A DNA stretch of 64,000 nucleotides, taken from contig JAUNLQ010000006.1 of the NCBI GenBank assembly GCA_030532225.1, positions 1 through 64,000 of the forward strand. The letters run 5' to 3'. Below the pieces are notes generated by a model. It ran no database searches and was not told the DNA's origin. It was given only the letters and a program-made list of their open reading frames with translations. Position numbers and translations under genes: made by a program. Source of the DNA: Bacillota bacterium. Its GTDB lineage: Bacteria > Bacillota > Clostridia > Tissierellales > Peptoniphilaceae. Below, piece after piece: positions 1-8,531 of this stretch. The stretch's first letter is position 1, and the number at the start of each line of letters is the position of its first letter.

Positions 1-46
1 ATGTTCCCAAATACTTACAGATTTTTTTAAGGAATTGAGAAAGAAT

Positions 47-87
47 AAAAAAAAATAGGTCCCTAGGCTATAAGAGCTCAGGGACCT
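47..87 (-). terminator. Intrinsic terminator of the first membrane-protein gene
   Basis: On the minus strand an 8-bp stem (AGGTCCCT pairing with AGGGACCT) is followed by a run of nine T. It lies just after the stop of the minus-strand gene ending at 94. Seen directly in the sequence. Confidence 0.8.
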
Positions 88-93
88 GTGCTT

Positions 94-831
94 TTATTCA
101 GTAAGTGGTTCTTCTTCCATTAGTTCGTCATAATAAACACTATGGCTAATAGATAGTAAAATTGATGTTAAGCTTAGTAGTAAAATAAATACTAAAATCA
201 TACCTGCACCTAGGGCTAAGTTTTGTGCTATAAGGGCTGCAATTAAAGAAACAACACCTATTATTATAGGCAAAGCAGAATATATAATTTCTAAAACAAA
301 TAGTTTTACTTTGTGGCCATTAGTAAGATTAGCTGAGGCTTTTAAATAGTTTTGTGGATTATCTGCCTTATAATCATATATAAGAAAAAAAGCAAAACTA
401 AAGGCTAACTTGGCAACTAAGGTTAGGAATCCACCTAGAAGTGGAATAAGAGCTATAAGGCTAGTAATTATGGTTATTAATAAACTTACCAGGCCTAGGT
501 CCCTATAATTTTCTTTGGCTATTTCTATTATAGAATCTATGCTATATTCCTTGCCCCTTAATAACTTTAAGATAGCGATTTGGTTAGTACCTAAAATAAA
601 TTGAACAAGTACACCTTGGATTAAGGATGTAAAAAATTTAGTCCCTGTGCCAATTGAATCTGTCTTATCTAAAATATTGATAGGATCAGTGGCTGTCAAT
701 GATGAAGATAAATCAAGGGAAAATGCTGCTATTAATTCTACAGCACTTAATATTAAGTAAACTATTAAAATAGTTCCTAGATTAGCAATAAATATCTGCA
801 TAGTTTTTGAAATGTTTTTTGAATACTCCAT
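94..831 (-). CDS. DUF975-like integral membrane protein
   Basis: Predicted polytopic membrane protein of 245 aa with about six hydrophobic segments and no catalytic motif. A segment before the last helices (KASANLTNGHKVKLF) resembles the loop typical of DUF975/YciC-like membrane proteins, whose function is unknown. I place the start at the ATG at 831, because GGAGAG lies just upstream and because a longer reading to 900 would overlap the preceding gene. It lies directly downstream of a second protein of the same general design (860-1666), so the pair probably arose by duplication and is co-transcribed. The gene is followed by a strong terminator. Family assignment is tentative. Confidence 0.6.
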   Translation of the reverse strand: MEYSKNISKTMQIFIANLGTILIVYLILSAVELIAAFSLDLSSSLTATDPINILDKTDSIGTGTKFFTSLIQGVLVQFILGTNQIAILKLLRGKEYSIDSIIEIAKENYRDLGLVSLLITIITSLIALIPLLGGFLTLVAKLAFSFAFFLIYDYKADNPQNYLKASANLTNGHKVKLFVLEIIYSALPIIIGVVSLIAALIAQNLALGAGMILVFILLLSLTSILLSISHSVYYDELMEEEPLTE

Positions 832-859
832 GTTCTCTCCTTTTTTATTTTTCTTTTTT

Positions 860-1666
860 TTAACTTCTAAAGGCATTTTCCTTAAAATTTTCAAAGGCAA
901 CTAAGTCCTGATAAGCCAGGCCAAAGGCTATGTTAATATACAAAAACGCCCTAAAAACAAATACTCCAATTACAAAATATACAATTTCCCCTGGAACATT
1001 TAGGAAATATAAGACTAAGCTAATAACCATTGCAATAAACACTGGTGTTGCAAATTTTAATGTTAGCTTAAAAAGATTAAACTTGTAGCCCTTAGTTCTA
1101 TTGTGGGCTTCTTTGATTAAAGTAAAAGGATTAGAAATTTTATCCTCTTTAATTATAAAGCTTACAAAGAATAAAATAATCTTAAGAAATATTCTCATAA
1201 AATATCCAACATATGGTATTAGCCTTGTGAAGATAGAAAGTATAGAAAATATCAAGGCTATTAAGAATAAGTCCTTTATGTAGGTTTTTAAATTAATAAA
1301 AAATAATTTTATAGAAAATACTTCATCTGATCCTTCTTCATATTCTTCGACAAAGTCTAAGACAGCCATTACTAAGGCCATAAAACTTATTATGCTTAAA
1401 AGGTCCATAATAATCATCTTAATTAAGCCATAGGACACTGGCTTGCCAAAGACAATTTCTAAATAAGTAGTGTCTGCAAATATTTCTCTTGGCAGAGCTA
1501 AATAGGATTCTACCGATTCTAAATAAAGAGTAGTTGGCAGAATTACACTAACTAAAACAACGCTTCCTAAAACTACTAACAAGGGAAGCAAGTAACTTAA
1601 AAACATAAAAAATAAGTTCCCCTGGCCTATACTTTTACTTTTCAAATAAATTTCATTATTGTCCAT
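860..1666 (-). CDS. DUF975-like integral membrane protein
   Basis: Membrane protein of 268 aa with several long hydrophobic stretches (around residues 17-45, 70-105, 125-170 and 205-250). The segment LIKEAHNRTKGYKFNLFKL occupies the same relative place as the matching loop in the downstream neighbour (94-831), so the two look like diverged paralogues. No enzyme motif is visible. An AGGAGC ribosome-binding site precedes the ATG. Role unknown; DUF975-type proteins are predicted membrane components without an assigned activity. Likely one transcript with the downstream gene. Confidence 0.6.
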   Translation of the reverse strand: MDNNEIYLKSKSIGQGNLFFMFLSYLLPLLVVLGSVVLVSVILPTTLYLESVESYLALPREIFADTTYLEIVFGKPVSYGLIKMIIMDLLSIISFMALVMAVLDFVEEYEEGSDEVFSIKLFFINLKTYIKDLFLIALIFSILSIFTRLIPYVGYFMRIFLKIILFFVSFIIKEDKISNPFTLIKEAHNRTKGYKFNLFKLTLKFATPVFIAMVISLVLYFLNVPGEIVYFVIGVFVFRAFLYINIAFGLAYQDLVAFENFKENAFRS

Positions 1667-1696
1667 CCATAAAGCTCCTTTAAATTTTAATAGCGC

Positions 1697-2035
1697 CTAG
1701 CTACTTTCTTTTTTTGCCAAATCCTTATTAACTTTATATCCAATGAGGAAGTAAAATAGCATTTGTAGTCCAACTACAATCGTCATAATTGTAGTATTTA
1801 GACTATTAGTAAATATTATTATTATGTTTAGCAATATAAAAAATATAGCATATATTCGGAAAAGTCTAGCTGCGTACTTATGGGCATGCTCCCAGTTTGC
1901 TTTTGATTTCATGCTTAATGCTGTTCTAAAGCCACTATACTTACTGATATTCCCCTTTGCCTTATACTTATAAAAAAAAGACAAAAACAACCCTGCTATA
2001 GGTAATAGACAAATTACAATTTTTTCAAAATTCAT
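1697..2035 (-). CDS. SdpI-like small membrane protein
   Basis: A 112-aa protein with a first hydrophobic helix (6-23), a polar loop containing FRTALSMKSKANWEHAHKYA (37-56), then two further helices. The loop matches the conserved G-x-R-T...K-s-x-x-W-x-x-a-H motif of the SdpI/YhfL C-terminal domain; the best-known member gives Bacillus immunity to the SdpC toxin. No sdpC-like toxin gene is seen nearby, so an immunity role is not supported here; many small SdpI-like proteins are of unknown function. Start supported by GGAGAGG upstream of the ATG. Confidence 0.6.
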   Translation of the reverse strand: MNFEKIVICLLPIAGLFLSFFYKYKAKGNISKYSGFRTALSMKSKANWEHAHKYAARLFRIYAIFFILLNIIIIFTNSLNTTIMTIVVGLQMLFYFLIGYKVNKDLAKKESS

Positions 2036-2144
2036 AGGTAAACCTCTCCTTTCATAACTTATGTTTAATTTATCTATTGATTTTATATAACTGGCCTTAT
2101 AAGTATTTTATACCCTACTTTCCCTTGGATAATAAAATTTTCAC

Positions 2145-2184
2145 AAAAAAACAGTCCTATAGACTATTCTACAAGACTGTTTTG
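2145..2184 (-). terminator. Terminator of the repeat lipoprotein gene
   Basis: Minus-strand stem AAACAGTC / GACTGTTT with a loop of about 18 nt, followed by seven T, immediately downstream of the lipoprotein stop at 2193. Confidence 0.8.
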
Positions 2185-2192
2185 TTTTAAGC

Positions 2193-3326
2193 TTATTTGT
2201 TAGCATTAGCTCCTGCAAGTCCCATTACCTTTTGGTAACCTTCTACAGAAATTGTAACAGTTGTTTCTAATTCTGGTAGATCTGGAACACTCTTGTGAGC
2301 TGCGTCTCTTTCTTTAACTGGAATTCCTTGAACTTCTTCTACAGTTTTGCCTATAGTAAATTCTTGGAAGTCGTTCATTTGTTCAAACCATTCTTTGCCG
2401 ATTTCAGATGCTTTTCTCATTCCGTAACCGTCTTCTAGTTCTTTCTTAGATTGAACGTCTTCGATTTTTTCTACAATTGTTCCATCAAGGGCAACTTCAA
2501 TCTTTGGTTGAACTGTGTCAATATAGTTAGCAACTATTTTGCCTTGGTCATCTAGACCTAAAGCACACATGTAAGTGTTAAATTGGATTTTAGCACCTTT
2601 GTCGTCTTTTCCGTCAGTGCCTTTTCCGTCAGTATATACACCTAGGCCTAATTTTGTTGCGCCATTAGCATCAACAGCATTGTCCCAAGCTTCTTTAACA
2701 ACGTGTTGGAAAGCACCAATATCGATTGTACAAGATGTTTCAAGTTCTGCTACATCTGGTACTGCTGTATGGTGTTCATCCTTTTGTTTTGTAGCAATTC
2801 CTACTACTTCATCAGCAGTTTTGCCAATTAGGTAGTCTTGAAGGCCTACAATTTGTTCATTAAATTCTTTTCCAATTGGAGAAGCTTTAAGCATTCCATA
2901 GTCTGGACCTTTTTCCATCTTTGTTCTATAGTCAACAGAATCGTCAACTAGAGCTTTCATATTATCTTCTGAAAAAGCTGCAGAAGTTTGGGCAACGTCA
3001 ATTTTAACATCTACGATTTTTCCATCTGCATCAAAGGCTACAGCTGCTACTGTTACGTCAGCTTGTCCTTTTGCTGCTTTGTCTCCAGCATCCTTTGAAG
3101 ATGTAGTAGAAGTAATATTACCTAAACCAATTTTTGCAATTGGGCCAACTTCTACAACTTCTGTTGGAGCTTCTTCAGCTGGTTCTTCTGGTTTTTCTTC
3201 AGTAGCATTTTCTACTGGTGTTGTTTCTTCTGGTTTAGCTTGGTCTTTGTTGCCACATGCTGTGAAAACAGTTAGCATAAGTACTAGAGCTAAAACTAGA
3301 GTTAACATTTTTGATAAATTTTTCAT
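2193..3326 (-). CDS. Lipoprotein with two tandem copies of an uncharacterised domain
   Basis: Secreted lipoprotein of 377 aa: hydrophobic signal (8-22) ending in a lipobox with Cys24, then an acidic, Pro/Glu-rich linker (30-60). The remainder is two homologous domains of about 150 aa (about 63-216 and 225-372). Matching landmarks are D-x-x-GKIV (101-105; 260-265), PDYGMLKASPIGKEFNEQ (141-158) against DGYGMRKASEIGKEWFEQ (299-316), IGKT-x-x-E-V-x-GI, and a closing VPDxxELETxxTI. I know similar repeat lipoproteins in clostridia but no established function; the flavinylation motif of FMN-binding lipoproteins is not seen. It has its own strong promoter and terminator, so it is monocistronic. Confidence 0.75.
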   Translation of the reverse strand: MKNLSKMLTLVLALVLMLTVFTACGNKDQAKPEETTPVENATEEKPEEPAEEAPTEVVEVGPIAKIGLGNITSTTSSKDAGDKAAKGQADVTVAAVAFDADGKIVDVKIDVAQTSAAFSEDNMKALVDDSVDYRTKMEKGPDYGMLKASPIGKEFNEQIVGLQDYLIGKTADEVVGIATKQKDEHHTAVPDVAELETSCTIDIGAFQHVVKEAWDNAVDANGATKLGLGVYTDGKGTDGKDDKGAKIQFNTYMCALGLDDQGKIVANYIDTVQPKIEVALDGTIVEKIEDVQSKKELEDGYGMRKASEIGKEWFEQMNDFQEFTIGKTVEEVQGIPVKERDAAHKSVPDLPELETTVTISVEGYQKVMGLAGANANK

Positions 3327-3359
3327 TTAATACTTTACCTCCATATTTTTTCATCTTAC

Positions 3360-3388
3360 ATTTTAACAAAAAGTCCTATATATGTCAA
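3360..3388 (-). promoter_or_regulatory. Strong sigma-A-type promoter of the repeat lipoprotein
   Basis: Minus strand: perfect -35 TTGACA (3383-3388), 17-nt spacer, -10 TAAAAT (3360-3365), then GGAGG before the ATG at 3326. One of the best promoter matches in the window, suggesting an abundant lipoprotein. Confidence 0.8.
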
Positions 3389-3536
3389 GACTTTCACGCT
3401 TGTTTCATGACCTATTGTTCACCTTTACAGTATTGATTTTTCTCTTGTATTCTTGTCTAGCTAGATATAATTTTCTTTGTATGAAAAAATAATATAAATT
3501 TTTAAAAACTGTTTGTTAATTATTTGTTTTTTCTTT

Positions 3537-4862
3537 CTAGGCTTTTTCCTCTGCCAGGTCCTGGTCCATAGAGTCATTTTTGTTTTTTTGAAAGACTGAA
3601 TAAAGTTCTTCTAGCTGGTCTACAAAGACAGGATTGTCCATGGCACTTTTGCAAAGTTCATAGGAATAAGCAAAGAATTTTTCAATTTCTTCATGGATAG
3701 ATTTGTCAGCAACTAAGTAGACCATGTATAGACTTTTCAGTATTGTCTTTGCAAGCTCTGGGTCTTCCTTTCCATAAAATAATATTTGGTTATAGGATAA
3801 TTGTAGTTCTTCCTTGGCAGAATAGCTGTTATAGATTATTTTGCTATTGTCGTCTTCTGCCAAGACTTGGTAGAAGTTTTCTGAAGAAAAAAGCTTGCCT
3901 AAAAGAATTCCTATTTTTATAATTGCCTGGCTGGCAGTATTAGGGTCATTAATACCTGGGCTTAAAGCCTTTAAGGATATTTCTACTAAATTTGTAAGCT
4001 CATGGTGGTAGTCTCTGCTGTCGTTTTTGCTAACATTTATAATTAAGTTAGAAGATAGGTTTTCAAAGAATTTTTCTTTTTCTTCTTGGGCTAGGTCCAG
4101 GGATTTTTCTAGTTTTAAATCAGCTATATACATGCCTTTTAAAACATAGTCCCCTATTCTTTTGTTTATAACTATTTCGTACTTATGGTCTTTTGAAAGG
4201 TTTAATAATTTTTCTGCATTTATGTCATAAAGATAGCCTGATTGGTTGGCATAAATTTTATAAGATTCTACCCAAACTTTGCTGTCAAATCTTTCAGCTA
4301 GCTTTCTCTTCTTAGATTCATTTTCTATAAGATCGTTGGCCTTGTTGTATATGTTTTCTATTACACTTTCTGCCTTAATATCTTTTAGGACTCTTTTTAC
4401 AAACAGGATAAAGGAAATCATAGCTGCCAAGGCATAAATAATACCTAAGGTTCCTGATATTAAAGGAAGATTAGTGTCTATGTTTTGGATAAAAAATAAG
4501 GACAAAACTGCATAGAAAAAGCCGCCAATAAATACTCCAAAAAGGCTCAAGACATTGGGCTTGTCTATAAAGTCTTGGACTATCCTTGGGGTAAAGGAAT
4601 CGGCATACTTGTTTAGAACTGTTAAGATTGTTGTAAAAGTGAAAGTAGAAACTGTTAAAAATGTTCCAGTTAAATTAGACAAAAAGGCAGATGTAACTTC
4701 TGCTGATAAAAGCATAATTTCTGGAAAATTTGCCTTTAGGGCTGGATTTTTATAATCAAAAAACCAAGCCACAAATAAAAATACAAGGGACAAAAGAATA
4801 TACCTTACTATTCTAATAATGTTTCTGTTGTTATCATAGGCTAATTTTATTCTCTCAATCAT
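3537..4862 (-). CDS. DUF2254 family membrane protein
   Basis: Protein of 441 aa, counted from the ATG at 4862, which has GGAAGG at the right distance; an ATG 66 nt upstream lacks one. The N-terminal third holds about four transmembrane helices in two pairs, and the rest is a soluble cytoplasmic part. SLKALSPGINDPNTASQAI is the hallmark segment of DUF2254 predicted membrane proteins (S-P-G-x-N-D-P-x-T-A). Function unknown; no channel or enzyme motif is visible. It stands alone, between a monocistronic lipoprotein gene and the terminator of lysS. Confidence 0.75.
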   Translation of the reverse strand: MIERIKLAYDNNRNIIRIVRYILLSLVFLFVAWFFDYKNPALKANFPEIMLLSAEVTSAFLSNLTGTFLTVSTFTFTTILTVLNKYADSFTPRIVQDFIDKPNVLSLFGVFIGGFFYAVLSLFFIQNIDTNLPLISGTLGIIYALAAMISFILFVKRVLKDIKAESVIENIYNKANDLIENESKKRKLAERFDSKVWVESYKIYANQSGYLYDINAEKLLNLSKDHKYEIVINKRIGDYVLKGMYIADLKLEKSLDLAQEEKEKFFENLSSNLIINVSKNDSRDYHHELTNLVEISLKALSPGINDPNTASQAIIKIGILLGKLFSSENFYQVLAEDDNSKIIYNSYSAKEELQLSYNQILFYGKEDPELAKTILKSLYMVYLVADKSIHEEIEKFFAYSYELCKSAMDNPVFVDQLEELYSVFQKNKNDSMDQDLAEEKA

Positions 4863-4965
4863 AGGCCACCTTCCTATTTTACTTCTATTAATATTTTTAA
4901 GTATACAGTTAAAAAAATAATAATTCAAATTTTAATTATATGCTAAGAGCATTTGAAACAGAACC

Positions 4966-5005
4966 TAAAAAAACTGAGACTAAAATTTCTTTTAATCTCA
5001 GTTTA
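4966..5005 (-). terminator. Terminator of lysS
   Basis: Minus-strand stem AAACTGAGA / TCTCAGTTT with a 16-nt loop, followed by a T run, a few bases after the lysS stop. Closes the long housekeeping block. Confidence 0.85.
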
Positions 5006-5011
5006 TCTTTT

Positions 5012-6913
5012 TTAATATATTTTTGCTCCTGCTGGTATTCTATTTGAAACCATTAGCAGATTTAATTCTTCTTCTCCATCTCTTTCATTAATTGCAGATA
5101 GGAGCATACCACAAGAGTCTATGCCCATCATCTTCCTTGGTGGAAGGTTTACTATGGCTATTAGAGTCTTTCCAATTAATTCTTCAGCTGAATAGTAAGC
5201 TTTTATTCCTGATAAAATTGTCCTATCTTGGCCAGAGCCGTCATCTAAGGTGAATTGTAAAAGTTTTTTGCTCTTTGGAACTTCTTGGCAATCTTTTACT
5301 TTTACTGCCCTAAAGTCAGCCTTGGAAAAAGTTTCAAAGTCTACAAAGTCTTCGAACAATGGCTCTACTGTTACTCCACTAAAGTCAATTTTTTCTTCTT
5401 CTACAAAAGAAAGTTCCTTTTGTTTTGGAAGATCATTTTCTGATCCTAGTGGTTTCATTGTTGGGAATAAAAGGATGTCCCTAATTGAAGGTTGGTTAGT
5501 GTAAATCATAATCATTCTGTCTACACCAATTCCAAGACCGCCTGTTGGAGGTAGGCCTACTTCAATGGCATTTATAAAGTCTGTGTCCATTGGATGGGCT
5601 TCTTCGTCTCCAGATGCCTTGTCTGCCAATTGGGCTTCGAATCTTTCCCTTTGGTCTATTGGGTCATTAAGTTCTGAGAAGGCGTTAGCAAGCTCCCAGC
5701 TATTCATAAACAACTCAAATCTATTGGTTATTCTTGGATCATCTGGATTTCTCTTAGCCAGTGGTGAAATTTCCACTGGATGACCTGTTACAAAGGTTGG
5801 TTGATCAAGTTTTTCTTCACAAAATTCTTCAAACATTTCTGATATAACATGGCCCCTAGTCCAGAATGGTTCAACTCTTAAACCTTTTTCTTCTGCAATT
5901 TTTAAGGCTTCTTGGTCTGTTTCAATTTCATTAAAGTCAATGCCAGTTTCTTCTTTTATAAGGTCTTGCATTGATACTCTTCTCCAAGGTGGACTTAGGT
6001 CAATTTTTTTCCCTTGATAGTCTATTTCTAAGGTTCCTAGAACTTTTTTTGCTACATAGACAAAAAGATTTTCTGTTAGGTCCATCATGTCGTTGTAGTC
6101 AGCATAGGCTTGGTACAATTCTATATTGGTAAATTCAGGGTTATGTCTAGTGTCCATTCCTTCGTTTCTAAACATCTTGCCCATTTCATAAACCTTGTCA
6201 AAACCACCAACTATTAGTCTTTTTAGATAAAGTTCGTTGGCAATTCTCATTTGCATTTCTAAATTTAAAGTATTGTGGTAGGTTAAAAATGGTCTAGCAT
6301 TGGCTCCACCTGCCACTGTAGACAAAATTGGAGTTTCTACTTCCAAGAAATCTTCATTGTCCAAGTATTCTCTTATGGCCTTAATTATTTTAGTCCTAGT
6401 AATAAATACATCTTTTACTTCTGGATTTACAATTAAGTCCACATATCTTTGGCGGTATCTTAGGTCAACATCTGTAAGACCATGGAACTTTTCTGGTAAG
6501 ATTTGTAGAGATTTTGATAATAAGACTAGGTCTGTTGCTCTTACAGTGATTTCACCAGCCTTAGTTCTTATAACTTCACCTTTAACGCCTATAATATCTC
6601 CAAGGTCAAGTTTTTTAACATGGTCCCAAACTCCTTCTAGCAAGTCTTTTTTTGCTAAAATTTGTATAGAGCCTTTAGAGTCTTGTAGGTCTATAAACAG
6701 AAGTTTGCCGTGGCCTCTTTTAGACATAAGTCTACCTGCAACTGAAACTTCTTTTTCTTCTAAATCTTCAAAATTTTCTACAATTTCCTTACTTTTATGA
6801 CTAATGTCATAGCTTTCGTGTAGAAATGGGCTTTGGCCATTGTCTACAAGTTCCTTTAGTTTTTGTCTTCTCAATAACAGGATCTCATTGAGATTTTGAT
6901 CTTGGTTAACCAT
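5012..6913 (-). CDS. lysS: Lysyl-tRNA synthetase with C-terminal tRNA-binding domain
   Basis: Class II lysyl-tRNA synthetase, charging tRNA-Lys in the cytoplasm. Order: N-terminal OB-fold anticodon-binding domain (about 50-155), class II catalytic core (about 170-495) including [15 protein letters not shown] (motif 2) and [12 protein letters not shown] (motif 3), then a short linker and an extra domain (522-633). The extra domain is of the Trbp111/EMAPII type normally found at the C-terminus of methionyl-tRNA synthetase ([34 protein letters not shown]). Standard bacterial LysRS is about 490-510 aa; at 633 aa this one is a fusion. Last gene of the block, after greA, and ended by a terminator. 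Confidence 0.95.
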   Translation of the reverse strand: MVNQDQNLNEILLLRRQKLKELVDNGQSPFLHESYDISHKSKEIVENFEDLEEKEVSVAGRLMSKRGHGKLLFIDLQDSKGSIQILAKKDLLEGVWDHVKKLDLGDIIGVKGEVIRTKAGEITVRATDLVLLSKSLQILPEKFHGLTDVDLRYRQRYVDLIVNPEVKDVFITRTKIIKAIREYLDNEDFLEVETPILSTVAGGANARPFLTYHNTLNLEMQMRIANELYLKRLIVGGFDKVYEMGKMFRNEGMDTRHNPEFTNIELYQAYADYNDMMDLTENLFVYVAKKVLGTLEIDYQGKKIDLSPPWRRVSMQDLIKEETGIDFNEIETDQEALKIAEEKGLRVEPFWTRGHVISEMFEEFCEEKLDQPTFVTGHPVEISPLAKRNPDDPRITNRFELFMNSWELANAFSELNDPIDQRERFEAQLADKASGDEEAHPMDTDFINAIEVGLPPTGGLGIGVDRMIMIYTNQPSIRDILLFPTMKPLGSENDLPKQKELSFVEEEKIDFSGVTVEPLFEDFVDFETFSKADFRAVKVKDCQEVPKSKKLLQFTLDDGSGQDRTILSGIKAYYSAEELIGKTLIAIVNLPPRKMMGIDSCGMLLSAINERDGEEELNLLMVSNRIPAGAKIY

Positions 6914-6949
6914 AATTCCTCCCTTTGTCTACTAATAGTCCACTTGTAA

Positions 6950-7426
6950 CTAAATAGTTATTGATACTATTTCAAAGTTTACTGTTCCATCTGGTACTTC
7001 TACTTCTGCAATTTCTCCTACTTTTTTTCCTAAAAGAGCTGAGCCCATAGGTGATTCGTTGGAAATTTTTCCTTCAAGTGGGTCTGTTTCTGCTGAACCA
7101 ACTATAGTGTATTCTTCTTTGTCATTAGTGCCAACTTCTTTAACTGTAACTACACAACCAATATTTACTGTTGTCTTGTCAACTTTGTCTTCATCTATTA
7201 AAACAGCATTTCTCAGCATGTTTTCAAGCTTGGCTATTTTTTCTTCAACCTTGGCTTGTTCGTTTTTTGCATGATCATATTCAGCATTTTCAGATAAGTC
7301 TCCATAACCTAAGGCTACCTTAATCTTATCTGCTACTTCTCTTCTAACTACTGACTTTAAGTGGTCTAACTCTGCTTCTGTTTTCTTTAGACCATCTTCA
7401 GTAAAGAAAAATTCTTTATCTACCAT
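6950..7426 (-). CDS. greA: Transcription elongation factor GreA
   Basis: Protein of 158 aa, the usual GreA length. The N-terminal half (about 1-75) is the antiparallel coiled coil that enters the RNA polymerase secondary channel, with the acidic tip around LGYGDLSENAEYDHA; the C-terminal half is the FKBP-like domain (PMGSALLGKKVGE). GreA stimulates RNA cleavage by backtracked polymerase. It lies between dusB and lysS, genes that are adjacent in Bacillus. Confidence 0.95.
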   Translation of the reverse strand: MVDKEFFFTEDGLKKTEAELDHLKSVVRREVADKIKVALGYGDLSENAEYDHAKNEQAKVEEKIAKLENMLRNAVLIDEDKVDKTTVNIGCVVTVKEVGTNDKEEYTIVGSAETDPLEGKISNESPMGSALLGKKVGEIAEVEVPDGTVNFEIVSITI

Positions 7427-7502
7427 AACAACTACCTCTTTCTCTCTATAATTAAATTTATTTATATATATTTTACCTTATCATTCAAGTTATTTTAGAT
7501 TA

Positions 7503-8471
7503 TTATTGGCTTAATGTCAACAGCTGATCCTTATAAGCCAACAAAACTTCTATAATTTGATCCTTAGTTTTTACTGTGTTTATTTGGTTTTTTATTTTTG
7601 CAGCTCCACAAAGACCTTTTAAATAAGAATGTAGGTGCTTTCTCATTTCTGGAATAGCTATCTTTTCTTCTTTAAGCTGACAGGCTAAATTTATATGGTC
7701 TAAGATTATGGCAAATCTTTGGTCTAGGCTTGGATAGTTATAAGGACGGTTCTCAAGATCTGCCTTAGCCTTTTCAAAAATCCAAGGACTGCCAACTGCT
7801 CCCCTACCAATCATAAGTCCGTCTACCTTATAAGTTGCAAGTAAGGCTTTTATATCTGTTTCAAAGGAGATATCTCCATTTCCAATTACTGGAATGGACA
7901 AGGTCTCTTTTATGTGACCAATAGCCTGCCAATCTGCCTGACCTGAATAGTACTGGTCCCTAGTCCTTCCATGGACTGTTATAAAATCAGCTCCTGCTTC
8001 TTCTACAGCTCTAGCTATTTGTAAATAGTTATCCTTGTCAGAAATTCCTAGACGAATTTTTCCACTAAGGGTTTTTGTTGTAGATTTTCTCATTGCTGAT
8101 AAAAGTTCATAGATTTTTTTAGGATCAGCTAAAAGTGCAGAGCCTTGGCCATTTTTAAAGATTTTTGGAGCTGGACAGCCTAAATTTAGATCAATTAAAT
8201 TAATTGAAGGATTTTCTTCTAAGTCTTTACAGGCTGCTGCTAAAATTTCAGGATCAGAGCCAAAAAGTTGGATGCCTACTTCTTTTTCATTTTCATAAAT
8301 TTTTAGTAGGTCCAAAGTCTTTCTGTCTTTGTATTTCATAGCCTGGGCTGAAACCATTTCTGATATGGCTATATCTGCTCCATTGGAAAAGGCTATAGTC
8401 CTAAAGGCTCCATCTGTAAAGCCTGCCATAGGGGCTAGGATAACTTTGTTTTTTATATTAATTTTTCCCAT
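7503..8471 (-). CDS. dusB: tRNA-dihydrouridine synthase (DusB type)
   Basis: FMN-dependent TIM-barrel enzyme that reduces uridines in the tRNA D-loop to dihydrouridine. 322 aa, family-typical. N-terminal APMAGFTDGAFR binds FMN; the catalytic cysteine is Cys99 in NLGCPAPKI; ITVHGRTRDQYYSG and IGNGDI are further Dus motifs. It lies between ftsH and greA, in the position of Bacillus yacF (dusB) upstream of lysS. A GGGGAC sequence precedes the ATG. Confidence 0.93.
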   Translation of the reverse strand: MGKINIKNKVILAPMAGFTDGAFRTIAFSNGADIAISEMVSAQAMKYKDRKTLDLLKIYENEKEVGIQLFGSDPEILAAACKDLEENPSINLIDLNLGCPAPKIFKNGQGSALLADPKKIYELLSAMRKSTTKTLSGKIRLGISDKDNYLQIARAVEEAGADFITVHGRTRDQYYSGQADWQAIGHIKETLSIPVIGNGDISFETDIKALLATYKVDGLMIGRGAVGSPWIFEKAKADLENRPYNYPSLDQRFAIILDHINLACQLKEEKIAIPEMRKHLHSYLKGLCGAAKIKNQINTVKTKDQIIEVLLAYKDQLLTLSQ

Positions 8472-8531
8472 TTGTCCCCTTTCATAAGTTTAGAGTCACC
8501 AAAAATGGCAACTCTATGTTTTTCAAATATT

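Noticed and set aside
1697..2035. Toxin-immunity locus around the SdpI-like protein
   Set aside because: No toxin-like or processing gene stands beside it; the neighbours are plain membrane proteins.
8472..8531. Hairpin AGAGT...ACTCT between ftsH and dusB
   Set aside because: Stem is interrupted and not followed by a U-run; too weak to call a terminator.
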